A stretch of DNA of 64,000 nucleotides. Origin: Tateyamaria sp. Alg231-49. Lineage in GTDB: Bacteria; Pseudomonadota; Alphaproteobacteria; Rhodobacterales; Rhodobacteraceae. Below, piece after piece: positions 35,172 to 43,678 of the stretch. The notes beneath the pieces are model-generated. The model was not told the origin of the DNA. It was given only the letters and a program-made list of their open reading frames with translations, and ran no database searches. Position numbers and translations under genes: made by a program. Every line of letters starts with the position of its first letter. The first letter of the stretch is position 1. Location: NCBI RefSeq assembly GCF_900143535.1, contig NZ_FRFA01000002.1:62001-126000 (forward strand), in the 5' to 3' direction.

Positions 35172-36161
35172 ATGGCCGAACAGATGCGAGCAGTGGAAAT
35201 CAGCGCCCACGGTGGGCCAGAAGTTTTGCAAGTGGCCGCGCGGCCAATGCCTGTGCCGGAACACGGTCAAGTCGTGATCAAAGTCGCCTGGGCTGGTGTG
35301 AATCGCCCCGATGCGTTGCAACGCGCCGGGCTGTATAACCCGCCCCCAACAGCGAGCGACTTGCCCGGCCTCGAAGCCAGCGGCACGATTGTGGCGACTG
35401 GCTCGGGGGTCAGCGGGTGGTCCGTGGGAGATCCGGTTTGCGCGTTGCTGCCCGGAGGTGGTTATGCGGAATACGTGGCAACGCCGGCCGCCCATTGCTT
35501 GCCCGTGCCTGACGGAATGGGCCTGAAAGAAGCCGCCTGCCTGCCAGAGACCTATTTCACGGTCTGGTCCAATGTGTTCACCCGTGGGGGCCTGCAAGCA
35601 GGAGAGCGTTTTCTGATTCACGGCGGGTCGAGTGGCATTGGAACGACGGCGATCCAACTTGCCAACCATTTTGGAGCGCGGGTCTTCGTCACCGCCGGGT
35701 CAGAGGAAAAATGCGCAGCTTGCCGGGATTTGGGGGCCGAAGTTGCGATTAATTACAAGGATGCAGACTTTGTCGAGGTTATGAAGGCGCAAGGGGGTGC
35801 GGACCTGATCCTCGACATGGTTGGTGGTCCATACATACAACGGAACCTGAACGCTTTGGCCGACGACGGTCGCCTCGTCCAGATTGCCTTTCTGCAAGGC
35901 CCCAAGGTCGAGCTGAACATGGTCCAGCTTATGACGCGTCGCCTCACCATGACGGGCAGCACCCTGCGTCCACAAAGCGATCTGGCCAAAGCCCGGATTG
36001 CTCAGGATTTGCGCGAAGCGGTCTGGCCTCTTTTGGCGGCAGGGCGCATCGGCCCGGTGATGGATTCCGAATTCCCTATGGAACAGGCCTCCGCAGCCCA
36101 TGCGCGCATGGAAAGCTCCGGCCACATCGGCAAGATCGTACTGGAAGTGGCGGGCGGGTAG
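35172..36161 (+). CDS. Quinone oxidoreductase (PIG3/zeta-crystallin-type MDR)
   Basis: 329 residues of the medium-chain dehydrogenase/reductase superfamily without zinc ligands. The GroES-like domain (about 1-125) starts MRAVEISAHGGPEVLQV. The nucleotide-binding domain has FLIHGGSSGIGTTAIQLA and RVFVTAGSEEKCAACRDLGA. PIG3-type features include AGLYNPPPTASDLPGLEASG and the GSTLRPQ segment. It probably reduces quinones with NADPH. AAAAAGGAGCG precedes the start. Downstream lie two oppositely oriented copies of a dispersed repeat motif. Confidence 0.9.
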   Translation: MAEQMRAVEISAHGGPEVLQVAARPMPVPEHGQVVIKVAWAGVNRPDALQRAGLYNPPPTASDLPGLEASGTIVATGSGVSGWSVGDPVCALLPGGGYAEYVATPAAHCLPVPDGMGLKEAACLPETYFTVWSNVFTRGGLQAGERFLIHGGSSGIGTTAIQLANHFGARVFVTAGSEEKCAACRDLGAEVAINYKDADFVEVMKAQGGADLILDMVGGPYIQRNLNALADDGRLVQIAFLQGPKVELNMVQLMTRRLTMTGSTLRPQSDLAKARIAQDLREAVWPLLAAGRIGPVMDSEFPMEQASAAHARMESSGHIGKIVLEVAGG

Positions 36162-36198
36162 GGGGCCAGCCCCCTCGGCCTGTCGGCCTCACCCCCGT

Positions 36199-36373
36199 GG
36201 TATTTTCGGTCAAAAGAAGCGAAAGCGTCCACGCCACTCATCCTGTGAGCACCGTGGACACAAGGAAGAAAGCAATAGCTTCTCCTGACACGGCCATCGG
36301 CTCCACAGCCTGTACCGTGGGCCGACCAAACATAGTTAACCTTAACAATTCGTTTCTTCTGACTGAAAATACC
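36199..36373. repeat. Pair of inverted dispersed repeat motifs
   Basis: GGTATTTTCGGTCAAAAGAA at 36199 on plus, and the same motif on minus at 36354-36373 (minus strand: GGTATTTTCAGTCAGAAGAA). They flank about 135 bases without a gene between convergent genes. Each copy is preceded by GC-rich palindromic sequence (for example GCCGGAGGCTCCGGC). Related copies occur at 14706-14726 and, degenerate, at 7750-7770. Confidence 0.75.
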
Positions 36374-36419
36374 ACCGCCGGAGGCTCCGGCATCAGCAAA
36401 AGGCGCTTCGCAAGGCGTT

Positions 36420-37049
36420 CTAGCGCATCGGTGTAAACCGCGCATCCCGCGCTTTGCAGTCACGCACCACATCCTGACCACACGGCACCGGTTTCAGGTC
36501 TCGAGAGAGACAAATTCTGGCCTCCTGAATAAACCCTTGCCGACAAGTGATCGTGATCCCGTCTGGTTCCATGTCGGGATTGGCCTTCAGGAACGCCTCT
36601 TCCACAACGGAGGCGGGCAGTTTGACTTCGCGGTCAAGATTACGAAACACCTCAGGACGCACGACACGGCCATAAGCCTCGCGCGATACAGCGTAGTAGT
36701 CGCGCGCGGACAGGCCCGAGCACACGCCATGCTTTTTCCATTGATGCCAGGCCAGTCCGGACGTGCCCATGATGTCTGCCATTTCCGCCGTCATCCCCCG
36801 CGATGGCGCGCGTTCAGAGGTCGGGCAATAGGACGGATACCCGCGATGGAACTGCGGCCAAAGCCCGTGCATGATCCACCCGTGATCGTGGCGTGCGTCA
36901 CATTGATCTGATCCGCGCGCGTCCCCTTCATAGGCGCACCAGTTCGGCGACCAGCTAAGGCTGAGGACGTAGTAGTCGAACGTTCCCGCCTTTTCCCCGT
37001 CGGCAATCACGGGCAGGGCCATACACAGCCAGATCAACAGAATACGCAT
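36420..37049 (-). CDS. Ribonuclease T2 family protein
   Basis: 209 residues. A short signal peptide (MRILLIWLCMALPVIA) is followed by an RNase T2 domain with both active-site segments, WIMHGLWPQ (CAS I) and WHQWKKHGVCSG (CAS II), and several Cys that probably form disulfides. It should cut single-stranded RNA via 2',3'-cyclic phosphates in the periplasm or outside, scavenging nucleotides or phosphate. AGGAAAG precedes the ATG at 37049. It is convergent with the quinone reductase gene across the inverted-repeat region. Confidence 0.93.
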   Translation of the reverse strand: MRILLIWLCMALPVIADGEKAGTFDYYVLSLSWSPNWCAYEGDARGSDQCDARHDHGWIMHGLWPQFHRGYPSYCPTSERAPSRGMTAEMADIMGTSGLAWHQWKKHGVCSGLSARDYYAVSREAYGRVVRPEVFRNLDREVKLPASVVEEAFLKANPDMEPDGITITCRQGFIQEARICLSRDLKPVPCGQDVVRDCKARDARFTPMR

Positions 37050-37176
37050 TGGGCTTTCCTTTTTCCGCGCTGCCACTTATACGGCGTCCAAGTTCCCCCA
37101 CAACGGAAACCCGCCTTGCCAAGCAAGGCCGCCTATTTCAGGCGACGGGAAAGATATGCGCGAAGGAGCACTAGAA

Positions 37177-37938
37177 ATGGCAAAACCGATCATGGCACGC
37201 GCCACCGCCGTCTGGCTGGTGGACAACACAACCCTCAGCTTCAAACAGATCGCTGACTTTGTTGAGATGCACGAGTTGGAAGTTCAGGGCATCGCTGATG
37301 GCGATGTCGCTGCGGGCGTCAAAGGGTTTGACCCCATTACCAACAACCAGCTGACGCAAGAAGAAATCGACGCTGGCGAAAAGAACCCGCTCCACAAGCT
37401 GGCTCTGAAATTCTATGCCGCCGCTGCCGGCGAGGAAAAGCGCCGTGGCCCTCGCTATACCCCACTGTCCAAGCGTCAGGACCGCCCTGCCGCGATTTAT
37501 TGGCTGGTGAAATTCCACCCCGAACTGACCGACGGTCAGATCTCCAAACTGGTGGGCACAACCAAGCCGACGATCCAATCGATTCGTGACCGCAGCCATT
37601 GGAACATCTCAAATATTCAACCCGTAGACCCGGTTGCCCTTGGCCTGACCAAGCAATCTGAACTGGACGCCGCCGTACAAAAAGCCGCCGCGAAGAAGGC
37701 CGCCGACAGCCCTGTGATGTCTGATGATGAGCGCCGCAAGCTGGTCAGCACAGAACAGTCTCTGGGCATGGAAGCCGAGCCCAAGATCCCAACCGCCATC
37801 GAGGGGCTTGAGACATTCTCGCTCTCCATGGACGTGGATTCGGACGAGGACGATGAGGATAAATCCACCCTTGTGGATGCAGACAGCCTGTTCAACCTGC
37901 CCAAAGGGGATGGGCCGGACGAAGACGAACAGCCCTGA
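37177..37938 (+). CDS. trcR: DUF1013 cell-cycle transcriptional regulator TrcR
   Basis: 253 residues. The DUF1013 domain (about 1-165) has the conserved start MAKPIMARATAVWLVDNTTL and the helix-turn-helix-like DGQISKLVGTTKPTIQSIRD. The acidic, disordered tail is rich in Asp and Glu. In Caulobacter this family was described as a cell-cycle transcription regulator associated with the sigma-70 RNA polymerase. It is conserved through the alphaproteobacteria. AAGGAG lies about 8 bases before the ATG; the frame extends to 37156. An intrinsic terminator follows directly. Confidence 0.93.
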   Translation: MAKPIMARATAVWLVDNTTLSFKQIADFVEMHELEVQGIADGDVAAGVKGFDPITNNQLTQEEIDAGEKNPLHKLALKFYAAAAGEEKRRGPRYTPLSKRQDRPAAIYWLVKFHPELTDGQISKLVGTTKPTIQSIRDRSHWNISNIQPVDPVALGLTKQSELDAAVQKAAAKKAADSPVMSDDERRKLVSTEQSLGMEAEPKIPTAIEGLETFSLSMDVDSDEDDEDKSTLVDADSLFNLPKGDGPDEDEQP

Positions 37939-37964
37939 TCGCAAACCCACGCTTTATCATTTGA

Positions 37965-38000
37965 ACGGGCGCGCCTAAGTTAGGCGCGTCCGTTTTCGTT
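37965..38000 (+). terminator. Intrinsic terminator after trcR
   Basis: ACGGGCGCGCC pairs with GGCGCGTCCGT (11 bp, one G-U) around TAAGTTA, followed by TTTCGTTTC. It separates trcR from the threonine aldolase gene. Confidence 0.85.
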
Positions 38001-38019
38001 TCATCAAAAGGGTTGCCCG

Positions 38020-39060
38020 ATGAACCAATATGCCGCTCTGAAAGAGGCCCCGACTGTTCCGATCATCTGCGATCTGCGCAGCGATACAGTCACGGCCCCG
38101 GATGCCGCTATGCGCGCCGTTATGGCGGACGCTGAGGTGGGCGATGACGTCTACGGAGAGGACGCGACAGTCAATCGGCTCGAAGCAACTCTCGCCGAAC
38201 GGCTGGGCAAAGAGGCGGGGCTGTTTCTGACCTCGGGAACCCAAAGCAATCTTGTCGGTCTGCTCGGTCACTGCGCGCGGGGCGAAGAGATTATTACAGG
38301 GCGCGATTATCACATCTGGAAATATGAGGCGGCGGGTGCGTCCGTGTTAGGCGGGATTGCTCTGGACCCGCAGCCGGTCGCGCAGGACGGAGCATTGGAA
38401 CCGGACATCGTCCGGGCGGCCGTCAAAGAAGACGACTCGCATCATGCCATCTCGCGGCTACTGACGCTTGAAAACACCCACAATGGTATGGCCGTCCCTC
38501 TTGAGCGTTGTCAGGCTGCGGCAGAGGCTGCTCGAGATGCCGGGTTGTCCGTCCATCTGGACGGAGCCCGGTTTTTCAATGCTGTCGAGGCGCTGGGCTG
38601 CACTGAGACGGATCTGGCGGGGATCTTCGACACCGTTTCGATCTGCCTCTCCAAAGGGCTTGGCGCGCCAGTCGGCTCGGTCCTCGTAGGTCCGCGTGAT
38701 CTGATCGACCGTGCACGTCGCTGGCGCAAGATGCTTGGCGGCGGAACACGACAGGCCGGAGTTCTGGCAGCTGCTGGCCTGCACGCGCTTTCGAACAACG
38801 TTGAACGCCTTGCCGAAGACCGGATGCGGGCGGAACGTCTGGGGCAGGCATTGTCCGCCTATGGCGACGTGAGCCAAGCGACCAACATGGTCTTTTTTAC
38901 GCCAAAAGGCGGTGTGACGCCTGGCTTGCAACAACATATGGCGATCAATGGTGTGCGTCTGAGCGGAGCGACAGGCACGACCCGGCTGGTGCTGCACAAG
39001 GATATCACCGACGCGGGGTTGCAGGCTGCGATTTCGGGATTTGAAACCTACGTCGGCTGA
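38020..39060 (+). CDS. ltaE: Low-specificity L-threonine aldolase
   Basis: 346 residues, fold-type I PLP enzyme. Features are the CDLRSDTVTAPDAAMRAVM start, GDDVYGEDATVNRLE, TSGTQSNLVGLL, HLDGARFFNAVEALG (PLP-binding Asp), and the Schiff-base Lys in CLSKGLGAPVGS (K212). It cleaves L-threonine or L-allo-threonine to glycine and acetaldehyde. AAAAGGG precedes the ATG. It stands alone between the trcR terminator and the convergent recR gene. Confidence 0.94.
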   Translation: MNQYAALKEAPTVPIICDLRSDTVTAPDAAMRAVMADAEVGDDVYGEDATVNRLEATLAERLGKEAGLFLTSGTQSNLVGLLGHCARGEEIITGRDYHIWKYEAAGASVLGGIALDPQPVAQDGALEPDIVRAAVKEDDSHHAISRLLTLENTHNGMAVPLERCQAAAEAARDAGLSVHLDGARFFNAVEALGCTETDLAGIFDTVSICLSKGLGAPVGSVLVGPRDLIDRARRWRKMLGGGTRQAGVLAAAGLHALSNNVERLAEDRMRAERLGQALSAYGDVSQATNMVFFTPKGGVTPGLQQHMAINGVRLSGATGTTRLVLHKDITDAGLQAAISGFETYVG

Positions 39061-39135
39061 TTTTTCCGCTTTTAACAGGCGACGATTTGAGGCCAAACAT
39101 GCGTGTGTTGGTGGCGTTCACGTGTGTTTCACGCA

Positions 39136-39729
39136 CTACAAATCTTTGCGCGCGCGCATCGCCGCCGTGATCGTCCCATCGTCCAGATAGTCCAACTCGC
39201 CGCCAATCGGCACACCTTGCGCCAGAGAGGTCAGACGCACCCGCCCATCAAGCTGGTCAGCGATGTAGTGGGCCGTGGTTTGTCCGTCGATTGTGGCATT
39301 GAGCGCCAAGATCACTTCGGAGATGCCCTCTGTCTCGACACGGTCCATTAGGCGGGGAATACGCAACTCGTCCGGGCCGACTGCATCCAGCGCAGACAAG
39401 GTGCCGCCCAGCACATGATAGCGGCCCTTGAAGACGCCCGAGCGTTCCATCGCCCACAAGTCAGCGACGTCTTCAACCACACATAGCTCGCCTGTGGCGC
39501 GCTTTTCAGAGGTGCAGATATCGCACACGTCCGTGGTGCCAACATTGCCGCAGTTCATGCATTCGCGCGCGGTTGCGGCGACGATCTGCATCACGTCAGC
39601 AAGCGGTGTCAGCAACAGCGCGCGTTTTCGGATCAGGTGCAGAACCGCGCGCCGGGCCGAACGCGGACCAAGCCCGGGCAGCTTGGCCATCATTTCGATC
39701 AGGGCGTCTATGTCCTTGGTACTGCTCAT
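39136..39729 (-). CDS. recR: Recombination mediator RecR
   Basis: 197 residues, full length. There is an N-terminal helix-hairpin-helix (about 1-50, [16 protein letters not shown]), a four-Cys zinc motif ([16 protein letters not shown]), and a Toprim domain (about 78-175, [17 protein letters not shown] and [18 protein letters not shown]). With RecO and RecF it loads RecA onto gapped DNA. It is usually co-transcribed with dnaX and ybaB. Here those lie upstream on the same strand, but a plus-strand gene separates ybaB from recR. Confidence 0.96.
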   Translation of the reverse strand: MSSTKDIDALIEMMAKLPGLGPRSARRAVLHLIRKRALLLTPLADVMQIVAATARECMNCGNVGTTDVCDICTSEKRATGELCVVEDVADLWAMERSGVFKGRYHVLGGTLSALDAVGPDELRIPRLMDRVETEGISEVILALNATIDGQTTAHYIADQLDGRVRLTSLAQGVPIGGELDYLDDGTITAAMRARKDL

Positions 39730-39849
39730 GGGCAGGACTCTATTGCCGATTGTTCAGGACAGAAAGCGCAGATTGCTTGGTCCTGATTCATTTAATCTCA
39801 ACAGGTTCGATGCAATGTGCCGACAAACTGACCTTTGTGTTGAGGGGAT

Positions 39850-40494
39850 ATGCGGCAAATTTTGCTCCTGCATTGCACGTTGACCGTCTGGACTGTGATG
39901 TCCGGTGCGGCGATCGCTTGCGCGTATCCTCATTCGTTTCGCATTGTTAACAACACTATCATCGAACAACTGGATCGCGGGGGTGAGGTTGGTGCATATG
40001 TGCGTTCGACCTTGCGGTGTGCTCTTGACCACATGCCGCCGGACGCGATGCTGACGTCGATGTCGGGTGACATCAGGCGCGGGGATCTGCGTGCAGCGCG
40101 GCGCGTGCTCGCGGCGGCGGATGCTCTTGCGGATGGCCGCGGCCTCAAGGTTGATCCCGACTTGCGCGCGGACACCAGTCGCCTCAACGAAGCGGTCGAA
40201 GCAGAGTGTTCCAAAGGCGCGCACGGCGCCAGTGGTACCGGCGAGGCAACGGGTGTTGAGACGGGTGGTGCACGCAAAAACGGCGGCGCCGGAAGCGGTC
40301 TAACCTTTGAAGAAGGCATGGCCCGCCTCATCATTATCTTCACGCTTTATGCCGTGTTCTTGGTGATTTTGTTCACCTTTTGGCAGTTCTATCACCGCCG
40401 CATTGGCTCTGAAAACCCCGACGGCAATGACGCCTCAATTCCTTTGGCCACCGCCATGGCCAAGGATCGTACGCAAAAACTGCGCGACTCTTAA
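39850..40494 (+). CDS. Exported/membrane protein of unknown function
   Basis: 214 residues; not recognised. It has an N-terminal signal-like segment (LLLHCTLTVWTVMSGAAIAC), a presumably periplasmic region with a few Cys (about 25-125), and a Gly/Ala-rich linker. One strong membrane segment (about 160-180, LIIIFTLYAVFLVILFTFW) and a short cytoplasmic tail follow. It lies on the plus strand between minus-strand ybaB and recR and overlaps the ybaB stop by 4 bases, tail to tail. GAGGGG is close to the ATG at 39850, so the start may be slightly off. Confidence 0.65.
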   Translation: MRQILLLHCTLTVWTVMSGAAIACAYPHSFRIVNNTIIEQLDRGGEVGAYVRSTLRCALDHMPPDAMLTSMSGDIRRGDLRAARRVLAAADALADGRGLKVDPDLRADTSRLNEAVEAECSKGAHGASGTGEATGVETGGARKNGGAGSGLTFEEGMARLIIIFTLYAVFLVILFTFWQFYHRRIGSENPDGNDASIPLATAMAKDRTQKLRDS

Positions 40495-40835
40495 AACGGC
40501 AGTTTCATCCCGGCGGGCAGGCCCATGCCTTCGGTCAGTTTGCCCATTTCTTCTTGCGCCCGTTCACCGGCTTTGGCTTGGGCGTCTTTGATCGCGGCAA
40601 GGATTAGGTCTTCGACCACTTCCTTGTCATCGCCGTTAAAGATCGATGGGTCGATGTCGAGGCTCGTCAACTCGCCCTTGGCGGTGGCTGTCGCCTTCAC
40701 AAGGCCTGCACCGCTTTCACCCGTGACAGTGATCCCGTGCAGATCGTCCTGCATCTGCGCCATCTTGGTCTGCATTTCTTGGGCTTTTTTCATCATCCCG
40801 GCCATATCGCCGAGCCCGCCTAGGCCTTTGAGCAT
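40491..40835 (-). CDS. YbaB/EbfC nucleoid-associated protein
   Basis: 114 residues. It begins MLKGLGGLGDMAGMMKKAQEMQTK and has ITVTGESGAGLVKATATAKGEL and SIFNGDDKEVVEDLILAAI, the standard YbaB/EbfC pattern. It forms tweezer-like dimers that bind DNA and influence nucleoid structure and gene expression. It is transcribed after dnaX and a small membrane-protein gene. Confidence 0.94.
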   Translation of the reverse strand: MLKGLGGLGDMAGMMKKAQEMQTKMAQMQDDLHGITVTGESGAGLVKATATAKGELTSLDIDPSIFNGDDKEVVEDLILAAIKDAQAKAGERAQEEMGKLTEGMGLPAGMKLPF

Positions 40836-40854
40836 TTTGAGGTCTCCGTTGAGT

Positions 40855-41247
40855 TCAGAGCCGCGTTTCGCGCGGCGCAGTATAAAGGATCATGCCACCA
40901 CATATCGCAGCCACAACCGCGATGAACAAGACGGGCGAGCCGATACAGCCCTCGGCGATGGCCAAAGCTTGCGTTTCGCCGTCCAACCCGACCAGCGCGA
41001 CAAGCGACACCCACCCGGTCCACAGCAAGACCACGACCAGTGCCCCCCACTGGTGACGAAAGCGCACCGCCAATGCGGACAGGACCAAAAGAATGAGCGA
41101 TGGGGGTGTTCCCATCAACCCAATGAGTTCATCCCAGCCAGTCGCCTGCGCGCCAGGAGTCCAGAAAGGGCGAACCTTGTCACAAACCCCGGCCCATGCG
41201 GGCAGCGGCCATAGCGCCAGGATCAATCCTCTTCGAAAGGGTCCCAT
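40855..41247 (-). CDS. Small exported membrane protein between dnaX and ybaB
   Basis: 130 residues; no named family recognised. A signal-like N-terminus (LILALWPLPAWA) and a short loop are followed by three hydrophobic segments (about 50-65, 72-92 and 103-122). The proposed ATG at 41247 overlaps the 3' end of dnaX by 25 bases; the frame stays open far upstream only because it runs antisense-like through dnaX in another frame. Position and strand suggest co-transcription in a dnaX-ybaB unit. Confidence is moderate because the start is not fixed by a good ribosome site. Confidence 0.6.
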   Translation of the reverse strand: MGPFRRGLILALWPLPAWAGVCDKVRPFWTPGAQATGWDELIGLMGTPPSLILLVLSALAVRFRHQWGALVVVLLWTGWVSLVALVGLDGETQALAIAEGCIGSPVLFIAVVAAICGGMILYTAPRETRL

Positions 41248-42965
41248 TCGTCGTCCACTTCTGGCAGCGCCTCGGCTTCGGCGGCATTGGCAATCTCTTG
41301 TGCGGTCCGGATGGATGTAATGCTGGCCTTGGGAAAGCTCGCCATTACAGCCTGCACCAGCGGGTGTGCGTTGGCCGCTTCTTTCAACGCCAGATCGGCG
41401 GCATCGCGCACTTCGGCCACCGTCGGAGCACCACCCTCGTTCACGACCGAAACGGCCCAGCGGTTGCCAGTCCACAACTGCAAACGTTGCCCAAGCCGTT
41501 GCGCAAGGTCCCTCGGCGCGTTGTCGGTGGGGACAAATTCGATCCTGCCGGGTTGGTAAGCCGCAAGGCGCAGACCGGTCTCGACCTCGACCAGCAGTTT
41601 GACGTCGCGATTGGCGCGGATCATTTCCAGAACGTGTTCGAACGTCGGAAACCGGGCGAGGGCGGCAGCGGTGTCTTGCGCAAGGGCGGTGGTCTGGCCC
41701 GCCGCGTTCGGATTGGCCGCCATCCTGGTTTGCGCCTGTACCACGGCCTGCGCGCCCGAAGGCGTTCCGCCGGGACCGGGCTGTGCTGCCGGGGCAGGGG
41801 GTGTCGCGTTTTGCAACTTGCGCACCAACTCGTCCGGGCTGGGCAGGTCCGCCACATGTGTCAGACGAATGATCGCCATTTCGGCGGCCATCATCGCATT
41901 CGGGGCCATTCCAACTTCGTCCAGCGCCTTAAGCAGCATCTGCCACAACCGCGATAAAACCCGCATCGGCAGCGTTTCGGCCATGGCCAAACCACGACTG
42001 CGTTCATCTGGTGAGATCGTGGGATCTTCGGCAGCTTCCGGCGTGATCTTGACCACAGACACCCAATGGGTGATCTCGGCCAGATCGCGCAGCACCGCCA
42101 TCGGGTCGGCCCCGTCGGCATATTGCGCGCCCAACTCGGTCAGCGCACCATTCGCATCGCCCTTGAGCACCATGTCAAACAGATCAAGCACGCGGCCACG
42201 GTCCGCCAGCCCCAGCATAGCGCGGACTTGATCCGCTGTCGTTTCACCGGCACCATGGCTGATGGCCTGATCAAGCAGCGACGTGGCATCACGCGCTGAC
42301 CCTTCGGCTGCGCGGGTGATCAGCGCAAGCGCGTCATCTGTAATTTGCGCCTCTTCACCGCCTGCGATCTTGCGCAAAAGCGCAATCATCACTTCGGGCT
42401 CGATCCGGCGCAGATCAAACCGCTGACAACGCGACAGAACCGTCACGGGCACTTTGCGGATCTCGGTTGTCGCAAAGATAAATTTGACGTGCTCGGGCGG
42501 TTCCTCAAGCGTCTTGAGCAGCGCGTTAAAGGCGCTGGTCGATAGCATGTGCACTTCGTCGATGATGTAAATCTTGTAACGGGCGGACGCCGCGCGGTAG
42601 TGCACCGAGTCGATGATTTCGCGGATGTCGTTGACCGAGGTGTTCGAGGCGGCGTCCATTTCCAAAACGTCCACGTGCCGCCCTTCCATGATCGCGCGGC
42701 AAGGTTCGCACGCCCCGCATGGCTCAGTTGTGGGGCCGCCGTTTCCGTCCGGCCCGACACAGTTCATGCCCTTGGCGATGATGCGGGCCGTGGTCGTCTT
42801 GCCCGTGCCACGAATGCCAGTCATCACAAAAGCCTGCGCAATACGGTCAGCATCGAACGCGTTCTTGAGCGTCCGCACCATGGCGTCCTGTCCGACCAGA
42901 TCGGCAAAGGTTTCGGGGCGGTATTTGCGGGCAAGGACCTGATATTTGGGCTGTGCGTCTGTCAT
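41223..42965 (-). CDS. dnaX: DNA polymerase III subunit gamma/tau
   Basis: 580 residues. The AAA+ clamp-loader domain (about 1-370) has Walker A GIRGTGKTTTARIIAK, a zinc module with Cys in CVGPDGNGG and EPCGACEPCR, Walker B/DEVH in IIDEVHMLS, and the SRC motif LSRCQRFDLRR. A Pro/Ala/Gln-rich linker and a tau C-terminal domain (about 440-580) follow, with an acidic end (EVDDEWDPFEED). It loads the sliding clamp and organises the replisome. The gene is first in the dnaX-ybaB(-recR) series on the minus strand. Confidence 0.97.
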   Translation of the reverse strand: MTDAQPKYQVLARKYRPETFADLVGQDAMVRTLKNAFDADRIAQAFVMTGIRGTGKTTTARIIAKGMNCVGPDGNGGPTTEPCGACEPCRAIMEGRHVDVLEMDAASNTSVNDIREIIDSVHYRAASARYKIYIIDEVHMLSTSAFNALLKTLEEPPEHVKFIFATTEIRKVPVTVLSRCQRFDLRRIEPEVMIALLRKIAGGEEAQITDDALALITRAAEGSARDATSLLDQAISHGAGETTADQVRAMLGLADRGRVLDLFDMVLKGDANGALTELGAQYADGADPMAVLRDLAEITHWVSVVKITPEAAEDPTISPDERSRGLAMAETLPMRVLSRLWQMLLKALDEVGMAPNAMMAAEMAIIRLTHVADLPSPDELVRKLQNATPPAPAAQPGPGGTPSGAQAVVQAQTRMAANPNAAGQTTALAQDTAAALARFPTFEHVLEMIRANRDVKLLVEVETGLRLAAYQPGRIEFVPTDNAPRDLAQRLGQRLQLWTGNRWAVSVVNEGGAPTVAEVRDAADLALKEAANAHPLVQAVMASFPKASITSIRTAQEIANAAEAEALPEVDDEWDPFEED

Positions 42966-43040
42966 CGGTGTTCAGGGGCCTCGGACTTGGATTCGTTGTG
43001 ACCTGCCAAGACTACGGGGCGCGCCGGGTGACGTCCACCG

Positions 43041-43589
43041 CTACAGTTGCTCGGCAAGCGTCCGCAATACATCTGAATTGCGCCGTGCCCTTGCCAGCAT
43101 CCAACCGCCCTGAATCAAGACAAATAGGTGTTCCGCCTTTGACTTGGCCTCCGTTTCTGACAGCCCCAGCCGCTCGGCGTGGTCCAACACCTCAGCGATC
43201 CACCCGTCATATATATGGGCGGCATGGGCGCGCATCTCGGTGTTGTCCGGTCCCTCAAACAGGGTGGCAGCGATCGGGCACGTGTCCCATCCGGTTTTGT
43301 CAAACAGCTTTGCCAGTTTGTAGCATAGGGTCGTCGCCCCGGCCTTGAACGTGTCGGCGCCGTCAAAACTGGCAGCGATCAGCCGCAGCATCTCATCAGA
43401 CGCCCATGTTGCAGCAGCAATGGCAAGGTCGGATTTCCCGTTGGGAAAGTGGTGGTAAAGCGACCCTTTGGGGGCCTTCGCCTCAGCAAGCAAATCCGCA
43501 AGACCAACACCGTGATAGCCCCGCGTGCGGAACAGCGTGGCAGCGGCAAGGATCAGGCGGTCTTTTGTCGGGCGTGCGGTATCGGTCAT
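43041..43589 (-). CDS. TetR family transcriptional regulator
   Basis: 182 residues. An N-terminal TetR helix-turn-helix (about 7-55) shows RLILAAATLFRTRGYHGVG and KAPKGSLYHHFPNGKSDL, the pattern of the AcrR/LmrA-type group that often controls detoxification genes. The ligand domain (about 75-180) has no informative motif. I chose the ATG at 43589; the frame is open to 43697 through the operator region. The gene is divergent from an alpha/beta-hydrolase gene. A large palindromic operator with two core boxes lies between them, so it almost certainly represses both. Confidence 0.92.
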   Translation of the reverse strand: MTDTARPTKDRLILAAATLFRTRGYHGVGLADLLAEAKAPKGSLYHHFPNGKSDLAIAAATWASDEMLRLIAASFDGADTFKAGATTLCYKLAKLFDKTGWDTCPIAATLFEGPDNTEMRAHAAHIYDGWIAEVLDHAERLGLSETEAKSKAEHLFVLIQGGWMLARARRNSDVLRTLAEQL

Positions 43590-43601
43590 TATCGCTATCT
43601 T

Positions 43602-43658
43602 GACAGGACTAGACCAATTGGTCCAGTGTCCGAAATAGACCGATTGGTCTAGTCCTGT
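43602..43658. promoter_or_regulatory. Large palindromic TetR operator with two core boxes
   Basis: Two near-palindromic boxes, TAGACCAATTGGTCCA (43610-43625) and TAGACCGATTGGTCTA (43636-43651), lie 26 bases apart centre to centre. The flanks extend them so that the whole 57 bases form an inverted repeat with arms GACAGGACTAGACCAAT on either side. The site lies exactly between the divergent TetR and hydrolase genes. Confidence 0.8.
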
Positions 43659-43678
43659 CCATTGCCCGGAGGCGCGTG

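Noticed and set aside
41196-41957. 253-residue plus-strand frame within dnaX
   Set aside because: Antisense to dnaX and rich in His/Arg/Gly; no ribosome site or domain.
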